Source: CAZAGT01 sp964484515
GTDB taxonomy: Bacteria > Desulfobacterota > DSM-4660 > Desulfatiglandales > HGW-15
Direction of reading: 5' to 3'
NCBI GenBank assembly: GCA_964484515.1
Contig: CAZAGT010000103.1
Span: 1-14,466, forward strand
Length of the DNA: 14,466 nt
Made by a program: the position numbers and the translations under genes. Positions 5,480-12,048 of this stretch are shown here, one piece after another; position 1 is the stretch's first letter, and every line of letters begins with the position of its first letter. The notes below the pieces were generated by a model, which made no database searches, had not been told where the DNA came from, and saw only the letters and a program-made list of their open reading frames with translations.

Positions 5480-5739
5480 CTTGCCGCCTTAAATGCTTCT
5501 TTGACGCACGAGCGACGAAGTTTCATACGAGAATAAGGATTTTGGGCGGATTTTATACCTGCTGCATAGGTGAGTTATCAATCTCGGCTGAGGAACTCCA
5601 AGCTCCCCGCCGATAGCGAATAACAGAGACTCCCCTCCTCTATTTTCGCTCCATTAGGGTGTAAAGCAATCCTAGGGGAGAAAGAGCCCTTAGAAGATCG
5701 CTCCATTACGACCACCCTTTGTGAGCCGTGTAAGGAAGC

Positions 5740-5976
5740 ATGGCTGAGGGAAGAGCTCAAAAAGATCGAACGGTGGGGGAAATTGGTGAGAAGGATACGG
5801 GATACCATTGGGGGCAAGAGAGTGTGAAAAGCTTTTATCTGCCTCCCTACCAAATCCGGGAGGCCTTGGAGCGTAAGAGGAAGCGACGCCGGCGACTGCT
5901 GCGCGTGCTCATGATCTATTTCGCCGGCCTCGTGAGCGGTGCCCTTGGGGCGTCTCTATGGGTCTTGCCCCTTTAA
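5740..5976 (+). CDS. Small single-pass membrane protein, unknown
   Basis: A 78-residue protein with no family I recognise. Residues 1-45 are polar. A very basic patch follows (KRKRRRRLLR, about 46-55), then one hydrophobic segment (about 56-77, VLMIYFAGLVSGALGASLWV) ending at the C-terminus. By the positive-inside rule the polar part stays in the cytoplasm and the tail inserts in the inner membrane. AAGGAAG stands close before the ATG. It is the first clear gene of the rightward early operon, 17 bp before the next start. Small membrane proteins at such places sometimes act in superinfection exclusion, but nothing in the sequence proves this. Confidence 0.6.
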   Translation: MAEGRAQKDRTVGEIGEKDTGYHWGQESVKSFYLPPYQIREALERKRKRRRRLLRVLMIYFAGLVSGALGASLWVLPL

Positions 5977-5993
5977 CAAGGAGGGGAAAAGGC

Positions 5994-6323
5994 GTGATCC
6001 CACAAACACAGCCGAGGGCATTTCACCTGGGCGCGGAATCGTATCTCAAGATCCGCGATGAGATCCTGGCGCACATGCGCGACAGGTCGGAGGCCCTGGA
6101 GAAGGCCTTTGCCGCGTTTGCAGGGGCCGGGTTCAAGATCAAGTTTGACGTCAAAATCGAGAGCGTCGAAGGAGAGAACGTCTTCGAGATCGACATGAGC
6201 TTCGATCCCTTACCGAAGGCGAAATTCCGGCGTGTCTCCAAAGTCGCAACCGTGCAGCAAAGATTTCATTTCTCCGATCCGGGCGGGATGGAGGGTCATG
6301 AAAGCACGGAGAATCACCCCTAA
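5994..6323 (+). CDS. Phage early protein, unknown function
   Basis: A protein of 109 residues that I do not recognise. I chose the GTG at 5994 because AAGGAGG (5978-5984) stands at the right distance before it. An in-frame ATG at 5958 would overlap the previous gene and lacks such a site. Residues about 15-45 are helical and charged (YLKIRDEILAHMRDRSEALEKAFAAF). Residues 48-75 look like paired beta strands (IKFDVKIESVEGENVFEIDMSF). The C-terminus is polar. The stop overlaps the start of the nuclease gene as TAATG, so the two are probably translated together and it may serve the same recombination step. Confidence 0.65.
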   Translation: MIPQTQPRAFHLGAESYLKIRDEILAHMRDRSEALEKAFAAFAGAGFKIKFDVKIESVEGENVFEIDMSFDPLPKAKFRRVSKVATVQQRFHFSDPGGMEGHESTENHP

Positions 6324-6937
6324 TGCCTGAGTGGAAACGGGAAACCGTCACCCAAGTCCTCGAAGAATACGTGGACCTGTCTATGGTCCCGCACGATCGG
6401 CTTGTCTTCGCCGGTACCAGGGGCAATGTCGTCCACCAAACCATTGCCTCTATTTTACTTCCCCATCAAAATACAATTTTCATCCCCCAAGCCCTCGTCG
6501 ATGAGCAAGGCGCCCGCGGCTATATCGACAGTTTTCGGAAGTGGGCCGAGCTAATGATCGAAGATACATGGGAGGTTGAAAAGGAGATCATCTGTGATTG
6601 CTTTCACTTCGTCGGTCACGTCGACTGGATTGGGCGCCTGAAGGGAGAGAAGACGGGTCACTGCTCGGTGATCGATTGGAAAACGCCGATCACCTGGGGC
6701 AAGACATGGCTCGCGCAATGCGGGGCCTACCGGCATCTGGTCCAATACCATTTAAGGCCCGAGGAGATCCCCGTGGGCAAATGCGGGCCGGTCATGCTCC
6801 ATAAGAAAGGCAATGCGGCCAAGCTCCGCAATGACCCGCCCGAGGCCGTTACCGAAGCCTTTACTCATTACCTGGAGAAGCTGAACGCAGACCGATACTT
6901 CGAGAAAGGAGGAAAGAAGTATGGAAATTACGGTTGA
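6323..6937 (+). CDS. PD-(D/E)XK (RecB/Cas4-type) phage exonuclease
   Basis: A 204-residue nuclease with the RecB-family motif set in order: H38 in GNVVH, an acidic VEKE near 85-88, D101 in FVGHVDWIG, D118-W-K120 in SVIDWKT (the D-x-K core), and Q132/Y136 in AQCGAYRHL. These residues coordinate the metal ion and the scissile phosphate in the family. In phages, enzymes of this type next to RecT chew double-stranded ends to expose single strands for the annealing protein. There is no helicase domain and no Fe-S cysteine cluster of the Cas4 kind. It sits in the early operon two genes after the membrane protein and four genes before RecT. All expected catalytic residues are present, so it is probably active. 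The substrate end preference is unknown. Confidence 0.88.
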   Translation: MPEWKRETVTQVLEEYVDLSMVPHDRLVFAGTRGNVVHQTIASILLPHQNTIFIPQALVDEQGARGYIDSFRKWAELMIEDTWEVEKEIICDCFHFVGHVDWIGRLKGEKTGHCSVIDWKTPITWGKTWLAQCGAYRHLVQYHLRPEEIPVGKCGPVMLHKKGNAAKLRNDPPEAVTEAFTHYLEKLNADRYFEKGGKKYGNYG

Positions 6938-7295
6938 TGATACGACTTACGAAATCAGCGGCGGGCATTATGAGAACGGCCGGATCGCGATTCAACTTGT
7001 GGACCGGGCAAAGGGCGATACCAAAACCCCGACCCTCAACATCACCGATTATCGCGATACCGCCCTGATCGAATTCTCCACCAGCCACAATCAAAAGGCT
7101 CAGGACTTGATCTTCCTCAAGACCCACAGCGAGGCGGCCGGCATTGCCGAGGCCTTGGAGAAAGAAGGCCTTATTGTCCGGTCCGGTGCGGCGATCCCCA
7201 AACAGACGATGACCGGGATCGAAATCTGTTGGATTACGCCAAAGGCACGAAAGGAGCTGCCATGGGACAAGGAAACAGAAGCACGGCCGCAGTAG
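6921..7295 (+). CDS. DUF4313-like phage protein
   Basis: A 124-residue protein starting 17 bases inside the nuclease gene, with GGAGGAAAG before its ATG. The N-terminus (MEITVDDTTYEISGGHYENGRIAIQLVDR) reads as a small beta sheet. The middle (FLKTHSEAAGIAEALEKEGLI, residues about 68-88) resembles the SENEG...L...GII pattern of the DUF4313 phage/plasmid family. The similarity is judged by eye and moderate. The function of that family is not known. Its overlap with the nuclease and the tight following gene argue that it belongs to the recombination cassette. Confidence 0.65.
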   Translation: MEITVDDTTYEISGGHYENGRIAIQLVDRAKGDTKTPTLNITDYRDTALIEFSTSHNQKAQDLIFLKTHSEAAGIAEALEKEGLIVRSGAAIPKQTMTGIEICWITPKARKELPWDKETEARPQ

Positions 7296-7948
7296 TCCTT
7301 ACGCTCCCATCACCAGAGCAAGTTGAAGAAAGCCTGGAGCCCAAAGTCAGAGGGCTTCGGGAGATCATTCAGAAAGCCACTCTATACACGGAAAAGGTCG
7401 AGGTCAAAACCGATGAAGCCGAGCAAGAGGCCCTTGCCATCTCCGGGCGTATGCTCAAGAGCGAAAAGGCCCTTAAGGCCCTCAAGACGGAGGTCCTCAA
7501 GCCATTCAAGGTCCTGACCAACAAGGTCGGTGAGGTCCTGGATCCGCTGGTCATGGATTCGCAGACGTTCCGGAAGATGCTCAACCAGAAGCTGAACACC
7601 TATACCGCCTTCAAGAAGGCCGAGCAGGCGCGTCTCGAAGCCGAAATGAAGGAGAAACAAAAGAAACTTCAAGCCGAAATCGACGCATCTACCCCGGAGG
7701 GAATGGAAGCTCCCCAGATCCCCGAGGTCAAGGCGCCGAAGGTCCCCAAGACCGTCAAATCCCAGGAGGGTTACACCAGCTACCAGAAAGAGCACGTGTC
7801 GGTTGAGATCGTACGGCCGGACCTGGTTCCCCGGAAGTTCTGCGAACCTTCAAAAAGGCTGTGTCTTGCAGCAGCAAAAGCGGGCGTCAAGTATATCGCC
7901 GGCGTGAAGATCACTAGGGAGATGCGAACGGAGGTTAGGACTGGATGA
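7262..7948 (+). CDS. Coiled-coil recombination-associated phage protein
   Basis: A 228-residue protein. The ATG at 7262 is preferred to one at 7229 because AAGGAG (7251-7256) precedes it. Residues about 20-135 are heptad-rich, charged helices (SEKALKALKTEVLKPFKVLTNKVGEVL, then KKAEQARLEAEMKEKQKKLQ). A Pro/Lys-rich linker covers about 140-170. The C-terminal domain, about 175-228, carries the VPRKFCEPS...AAAKAGVKYIAGVKI pattern. That architecture and C-terminal motif recur in many phage proteins encoded beside RecT, Erf or single-strand-binding proteins. Its biochemical role is not established. A structural or loading partner of the annealing machinery is inferred from neighbourhood alone. Its stop overlaps the next start (ATGA). 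Confidence 0.75.
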   Translation: MGQGNRSTAAVVLTLPSPEQVEESLEPKVRGLREIIQKATLYTEKVEVKTDEAEQEALAISGRMLKSEKALKALKTEVLKPFKVLTNKVGEVLDPLVMDSQTFRKMLNQKLNTYTAFKKAEQARLEAEMKEKQKKLQAEIDASTPEGMEAPQIPEVKAPKVPKTVKSQEGYTSYQKEHVSVEIVRPDLVPRKFCEPSKRLCLAAAKAGVKYIAGVKITREMRTEVRTG

Positions 7949-8202
7949 ATACCGACCCGGAGCACGTTCACGACACGGAGACACACCTAATTGATATCGG
8001 CGGCACCACCGTAGGAAAAGGTATCGTCTGCAAAAAGTGCGGCCAATATAGCCTTGAACTCATTCAGACCTACCCGGATCACCCACCCCAAGCGATCATG
8101 GTTTTCGGAAGCGGCAACTGTCAACTCTTGGCCGGATTTCTCATCAACGTGGACAAGAGAGCCCTGGAGATCCAGGGAAAGACCCAAAAGCTACACAGCT
8201 AG
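7945..8202 (+). CDS. Small CxxC protein, unknown
   Basis: An 85-residue protein of unknown function that starts with an ATGA overlap to the previous gene and has GGAGG at 7930-7934. It contains one CKKC motif (residues 29-32) with nearby histidines at 8, 10 and 14, which could make a mixed Cys/His metal site. A second CxxC is missing, so it is not a complete classic zinc ribbon. The rest is beta-rich. It stands immediately before RecT, whose ribosome site touches its stop codon. Confidence 0.6.
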   Translation: MNTDPEHVHDTETHLIDIGGTTVGKGIVCKKCGQYSLELIQTYPDHPPQAIMVFGSGNCQLLAGFLINVDKRALEIQGKTQKLHS

Positions 8203-8212
8203 GAGGCACGGC

Positions 8213-9859
8213 ATGGCAGAAGACCAAAGAGCCGTCGAGGCCCGCGTAGAGAAGGCAAAGACCATCAGGGAATTCATTCAGCGGCCGAAGATCATGGACC
8301 AAATCAACGCCGTGATTGTGACCACGCTTCGGCCGGAGCGGTTCATGCGGGTTTTCTTCTCGCAGATGATGCTCACGCCGAAGATCCTCGATTGCACGAA
8401 CATGAGCCTTTTGAGCACCATGATTCAAAGCGCGCAGATAGGCCTAGAGCCGATCTTGAGCCGAGCAGCCCTAATCCCTTACGGCGGAGAGGTCACGTTT
8501 CAGCCGATGTACCGGGGACACATCTACCTTGCCCGGAATACCGGGAAGGTCCGTATCTCCTCGCGCGTGATTTTCAGCAAGGAGAAATATCGGATCCTCT
8601 ACGGAAGCGAGGAAAAGATCGAACACGAGCCGATGATTGAATGGACGGAGGAAGGGGAAGAAGTGGATCGCGGGCATCCGGTGGGAGCTTATACGATATG
8701 GACGTACGAGGACGGCGATCAGACCTTCACATTTATGCCTTGGGCAGAGATCCTCGAGATCAGAAATAAGTACAGTAAGGCATGGGCGAAGAAGGGAAAA
8801 GAGTCCCCTTGGGGCGAACGGCCCTATGAAATGGCCAAGAAGACGGCCATTAAGAACCACGCAAAGATGGAGCCCTGTTCGATTTACATGGATCATGCGG
8901 TCAATCTCGATAACCGGGTAGAGACGCAGGGCGCCGCCACCGGGGCCTTTCTCCCGGCGCCAGGACCACAAAGTAAACAATTTGATCCCAGGGAAGTACA
9001 AGAACGATTCTTTGAATCGGCTCACGAGCTCGATAAGTTGACCGAAGACAAGGCCGGGATCCGCTTCGGCGACGTTCCTAAACTTGAGGAGCCCGGCAAG
9101 GAAGGAGAGAAAGAAAAGCCGCCAAGCGTCCAGGAGCAATTCACGGCCCTCATGGAAAAGGAGATCCTAGGATACGATCCGAGGTTGTTTCTTGAATATG
9201 CACAGACCCAGGCAAGCCAGGGGAATTACCCGCTCGATAAGTTCTTGGACTACTGCACCAAAAACCCCAAGGAGTTTGCCGGCCATTTCGTGAAGTGGGC
9301 AGGCCCGCCGGCGACAGAGGGGGCCAAACCCGATCAAGGAGGGGCAACCTTGAACTTCTCCAAACAGTATCGGTCAAAACGCCACAGTGACGATCCGAAA
9401 CAGGGCCTTTTGGGATGGTGGAGCAAGAACGAGAAAGAGATCCTAGAGCAATTCCCCCTGGACGAACTAAAGAAGGTCCACCGGAAATTCGTCCTCCTTG
9501 GGTACTCTGAGCGCGAAATCCCCAAGACATTGATCGCAAGGCTGCAGGAAGGGGATGATGGTAACAAGGGCGATGGCGAGAGCGATCCTCCTGCTGCTGC
9601 TGAGGGCTCGAGTGGGCCTGAAACGGGCCGTACTCGCATCGAGATCGAATTCGCCGAAAAGGCCCGAGAGATCATTGAGAAGATCGAATTTGACTACCCT
9701 CTGACGATCCAGGGGATGCGGGATCATTGCGAATCGGTATGGACAGGGCGAGCACGGAGCTACACGGAGTTCTTGCAGCGACTCGTCAAGAACGAACAGG
9801 AGTTTCAGGACGTGCTTTACGAATACATGGACCTGGTAAGGAGTCAAGCGGAAGAATGA
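8213..9859 (+). CDS. recT: RecT-family annealing protein with long C-terminal extension
   Basis: A single-strand annealing recombinase of 548 residues. The ATG at 8213 follows AGGAGG (8201-8206). The RecT core covers about residues 15-230. It has the signature SMIQSAQIGLEP-like segment (STMIQSAQIGLEP), ALIPYGGEVTFQPMYRG, and the late EMAKKTAIKNHAKMEP helix. RecT proteins coat and anneal complementary strands after an exonuclease has resected the ends. The PD-(D/E)XK protein four genes upstream is the natural partner. The usual family length is about 270-330 residues. Here about 250 extra residues follow an acidic, Pro-rich linker, in two helical blocks (about 300-430 and 470-548) separated by a low-complexity stretch (GDGESDPPAAAEGSSG). 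The extension has no catalytic motif that I recognise. It may be a fused partner or a scaffold for other replication proteins. Confidence 0.9.
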   Translation: MAEDQRAVEARVEKAKTIREFIQRPKIMDQINAVIVTTLRPERFMRVFFSQMMLTPKILDCTNMSLLSTMIQSAQIGLEPILSRAALIPYGGEVTFQPMYRGHIYLARNTGKVRISSRVIFSKEKYRILYGSEEKIEHEPMIEWTEEGEEVDRGHPVGAYTIWTYEDGDQTFTFMPWAEILEIRNKYSKAWAKKGKESPWGERPYEMAKKTAIKNHAKMEPCSIYMDHAVNLDNRVETQGAATGAFLPAPGPQSKQFDPREVQERFFESAHELDKLTEDKAGIRFGDVPKLEEPGKEGEKEKPPSVQEQFTALMEKEILGYDPRLFLEYAQTQASQGNYPLDKFLDYCTKNPKEFAGHFVKWAGPPATEGAKPDQGGATLNFSKQYRSKRHSDDPKQGLLGWWSKNEKEILEQFPLDELKKVHRKFVLLGYSEREIPKTLIARLQEGDDGNKGDGESDPPAAAEGSSGPETGRTRIEIEFAEKAREIIEKIEFDYPLTIQGMRDHCESVWTGRARSYTEFLQRLVKNEQEFQDVLYEYMDLVRSQAEE

Positions 9860-9912
9860 AAGACACAGAGCTAATCAACGTAGGCTTCCCCCGGAGGTTG
9901 CTTTCGATTTAG
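9856..9912 (+). pseudogene. Truncated start of the next phage gene
   Basis: An ATG at 9856 overlaps the RecT stop as ATGA, the same coupling used elsewhere in this operon. The frame then stops after 18 codons (MKDTELINVGFPRRLLSI). Phage-like coding ends here and DNA related to the solute-binding protein spacers begins by about 9980. The simplest reading is that this is the 5' stub of the next early gene, cut by the deletion that removed the rest of the element. A genuine 18-residue peptide is the alternative. Confidence 0.5.
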
Positions 9913-10081
9913 GCCCTTGTTGAATCAGCAAACTGAATATCTTTGTCGAGGTCCGGGTAGAAGTATCAGGATCAACTAGGCCTAGCGAGTTGAGTTCTAC
10001 AGGGGATATTGTGCACTTTCTGTCGATCGAAACGGGTTTGCTATTGTATTTCAATCGTTGTGGTTTGTCTGAAATCTCAGT
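9913..10081. other. Junction spacer between phage remnant and transporter DNA
   Basis: 169 bp with no gene. The left part (9913 to about 9980) resembles neither phage genes nor the transporter spacers. From about 9980 on, the sequence follows the spacer found after copy 3 (CTAGC, then the ACAGGGGATATT block). The right end of the phage remnant therefore lies between about 9890 and 9980. No tRNA half or copy of the 2722-2766 core in the required direction is present. Confidence 0.55.
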
Positions 10082-11683
10082 TTAGTTGTTTTTGCCGCGG
10101 ACAGACCAATGATTTTCGGTCACGGACGTCTCTTTAAGCTGGAGCCATTCATATTTGTATGGAACGAAGTTCACTTCCTTATTCACGGCGTAAAGCGCCA
10201 ATGGAGTGTAACCGAACAGACGATAAACGTTTTCGTGCCAACGCTTCACCATCTGGCGGATCTTCTCCTCTTGGGCATTGATGTCCACTGTTTTGGCCAT
10301 TTCTTTCCACATTGCCTCATAGGTAGGATCATACTCGATCCATCTCCAGTAGCTTGCATCAGTCTCCCAAACTAAAAGGGATACGGCCGTGTGGCCGGAC
10401 CAGTCCGGGGGGCGACAAAGGAATATATCCCAATCAGAATCTTCAGGTTTCCTGTCCATTAATGGTAAATATGTCTTACTGATGAATTCTGGGTATTTGA
10501 GCACATCAAGAGTTACTGTTAGTCCGACTCGCTCCATCATCTTGGCTATAATCTGTGCCTCAAGCTCCAGCCCCTCTATCGCAAGGAGTTTGATCTCAAA
10601 ACCTTGTGGATAGCCAGCCTGTTCCAGTAGCTTCCTCGCTTTTTTCGTATCGTATGCATAGGGGATCAAATTGGAATTGTAGCCGAATGCTCCGGGAGGC
10701 AAGGGAAACCCTTCCAGATTGTACGCATTTCCTTTGGCAGCGTATTCAAAAAGCTCCTTGCGGTTGATGGCATAGTTGACAGCCTTTCTTAACCTAATAT
10801 CTTTCCATTTGCTCCCCGTCTTGCGTTGATTAATTAATCCCCAAAGAGAAACAATATCTTTGCTCTTGACGACAGCACCATAACGACTCTTTGCGATCCT
10901 CAGCGTATCTACCGCTCTTATGCGGTTTACGATGTCTACGGACCCTTCAGTCTCGGCACAGAGCCTCATCGCCTTCCTGCGGTTTCCTATGAGTGTGTTA
11001 TCAAATATCACCCGTTTGACCTTCGGATATCTGCGATCCCAGTAGTTATCGTTAGCTTCTAATACTACCTGCTCGGTCGCTCTGCCATATGGCGTGCCTC
11101 CTTTAACTAGTTTGAACGGACCAGTCCCCCATGGTCCGGGCACAGCAAGGTATCCCCAGCTTTTTTCACCGAACGTGTTCTTTTTGAAAAAAGCTGGAGC
11201 GAACTGCGTGAAATATAGGAATTTTGTGAAAACGATACCATCTGGCTCAGGAAGAATAAACCGAACAGTGTATTTGTCTAGCATTTGAAATTTTGTTTCT
11301 TTAGGGAAGTTGAGGAATCCAAAATTTTGGGGAGATTCCATCGCCTTATGATTCTTCCAATTTACGTCCACTGTTTCAGCATTAAACTCCTCCCCATTGT
11401 GAAAGGTTACCCCCTGCCTTAGCTTAAATTCAATCGTCTTTTCATTAATCCATCTCCAGTCTTCAGCGAGACCCGGAACGTAATTATTTTCTCTGTCGAG
11501 AATAATGAAACCCTCGCAACAATTTTTCATAATTGATTGTGACGGTATCAAGAAATCCACGAGCTTGATGGTCCCTCGAGGTTTCGTTCGTATCGCCCAA
11601 TCCTTCGCTAGGCATGGTGGTGATAGAGCAAGGCCAAAGACGACTGCCAATATCATGAAACAGATGGTTGTCCAGCGTGTCAT
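10082..11683 (-). CDS. ABC-type family-5 solute-binding protein, copy 1
   Basis: A periplasmic binding protein of the DppA/OppA/NikA type (SBP_bac_5) with 533 residues, normal for the family. A Sec signal peptide spans 1-26, probably cut after CLA. There is no proper lipobox. Mature features include GLAEDWRWINEKTIEFKLRQ and GVTFHNGEEFNAETV, the conserved family-5 N-terminal block, and the typical RKAVNYAINRKEL stretch in the middle. Such proteins deliver peptides, nickel complexes or other small solutes to an inner-membrane permease. The ligand cannot be read from the sequence. GGAGGGGAAGTT precedes the ATG. It is the downstream-most of three tandem paralogues and no permease or ATPase gene is in the window. 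A 231-bp part of it is identical to copy 3. Confidence 0.9.
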   Translation of the reverse strand: MTRWTTICFMILAVVFGLALSPPCLAKDWAIRTKPRGTIKLVDFLIPSQSIMKNCCEGFIILDRENNYVPGLAEDWRWINEKTIEFKLRQGVTFHNGEEFNAETVDVNWKNHKAMESPQNFGFLNFPKETKFQMLDKYTVRFILPEPDGIVFTKFLYFTQFAPAFFKKNTFGEKSWGYLAVPGPWGTGPFKLVKGGTPYGRATEQVVLEANDNYWDRRYPKVKRVIFDNTLIGNRRKAMRLCAETEGSVDIVNRIRAVDTLRIAKSRYGAVVKSKDIVSLWGLINQRKTGSKWKDIRLRKAVNYAINRKELFEYAAKGNAYNLEGFPLPPGAFGYNSNLIPYAYDTKKARKLLEQAGYPQGFEIKLLAIEGLELEAQIIAKMMERVGLTVTLDVLKYPEFISKTYLPLMDRKPEDSDWDIFLCRPPDWSGHTAVSLLVWETDASYWRWIEYDPTYEAMWKEMAKTVDINAQEEKIRQMVKRWHENVYRLFGYTPLALYAVNKEVNFVPYKYEWLQLKETSVTENHWSVRGKNN

Positions 11684-12048
11684 AACTTCCCCTCCGGCTC
11701 GATGAATGGAGTTGGTAGATCTTGAGAGTCTCTCCTAACCGAGCGTTAGGCGCTTGATTAGGAGCGAGGTAGGACCATTTTAAGATGCCTCTCATCGAAT
11801 CCTTCGATCTGTCGACTCAATCGAAAATTAAGGATTCTTGCCATAGCAGCTGATTGGACATGGTTTAAGATTTGTAACAGAAACCTATGTCTTTGCGCCC
11901 GCTAGCTGTCTCGCAACCATGCCTGGATCAGTTGCCCCAACGAATTGTATGTTACAGGGGATATAGCCAAATCTTAGGATGCCTAACATCCGTGTGTTTT
12001 TCAAGTTCAATCGTACATGTTTCGCGGGAGAGGCACCGAGCCCCCCGA
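11684..12048. other. Spacer between solute-binding copies 1 and 2
   Basis: 365 bp without a convincing gene. It contains CTCCTAA/TTAGGAG arms (11732-11738 and 11758-11764) enclosing a CCTAAC-GTTAGG hairpin, an ATCGAA-TCC-TTCGAT repeat (11794-11808) and a GGATG-CCTAA-CATCC hairpin (11977-11991). The last lies about 60 bp beyond the stop of copy 2 and might end its transcript, but the T-run needed on the minus strand is absent. The string TTACAGGGGATAT near 11952 also occurs, slightly changed, in the spacers left of copies 1 and 3, so spacers were duplicated with the genes. Confidence 0.55.

Larger units (their letters stand above)
5039..5739. other. 700-bp regulatory spacer ahead of the early operon
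   Basis: No full-length gene is seen on either strand. It holds a strong rightward promoter (5163-5191), a perfect hairpin (5274-5293), an 82-bp inverted repeat (5398-5479), a stem CTCCCCT/AGGGGAG (5630-5636 with 5674-5680) and two copies of TCGCTCCATTA (5646-5656 and 5698-5708). If transcription starts near 5198, the first convincing early gene at 5740 has a leader of about 540 nt. A 12-codon ORF at 5243-5278 is possible but too short to call. Confidence 0.65.

Noticed and set aside
5630..5680. CTCCCCT/AGGGGAG stem as a riboswitch or terminator
   Set aside because: The 7-bp stem encloses a 37-nt loop with no conserved core I recognise and no T-run after it.
8471..9139. 222-residue minus-strand ORF
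   Set aside because: It lies wholly antisense to the RecT core, whose motifs are unmistakable. Its composition is that of a reverse-frame shadow.
9950..9957. GGTCCGGG as a remnant of the second att site
   Set aside because: Only 8 bases match the tRNA fragment, and they are in the opposite orientation to that required of a direct-repeat att pair.
11732..11764. Integron attC-like site (CCTAAC ... GTTAGGCG)
   Set aside because: The core sevenmers are incomplete, no cassette structure or integron integrase is present, and it lies between two paralogous transporter genes. A simple stem-loop fits better.
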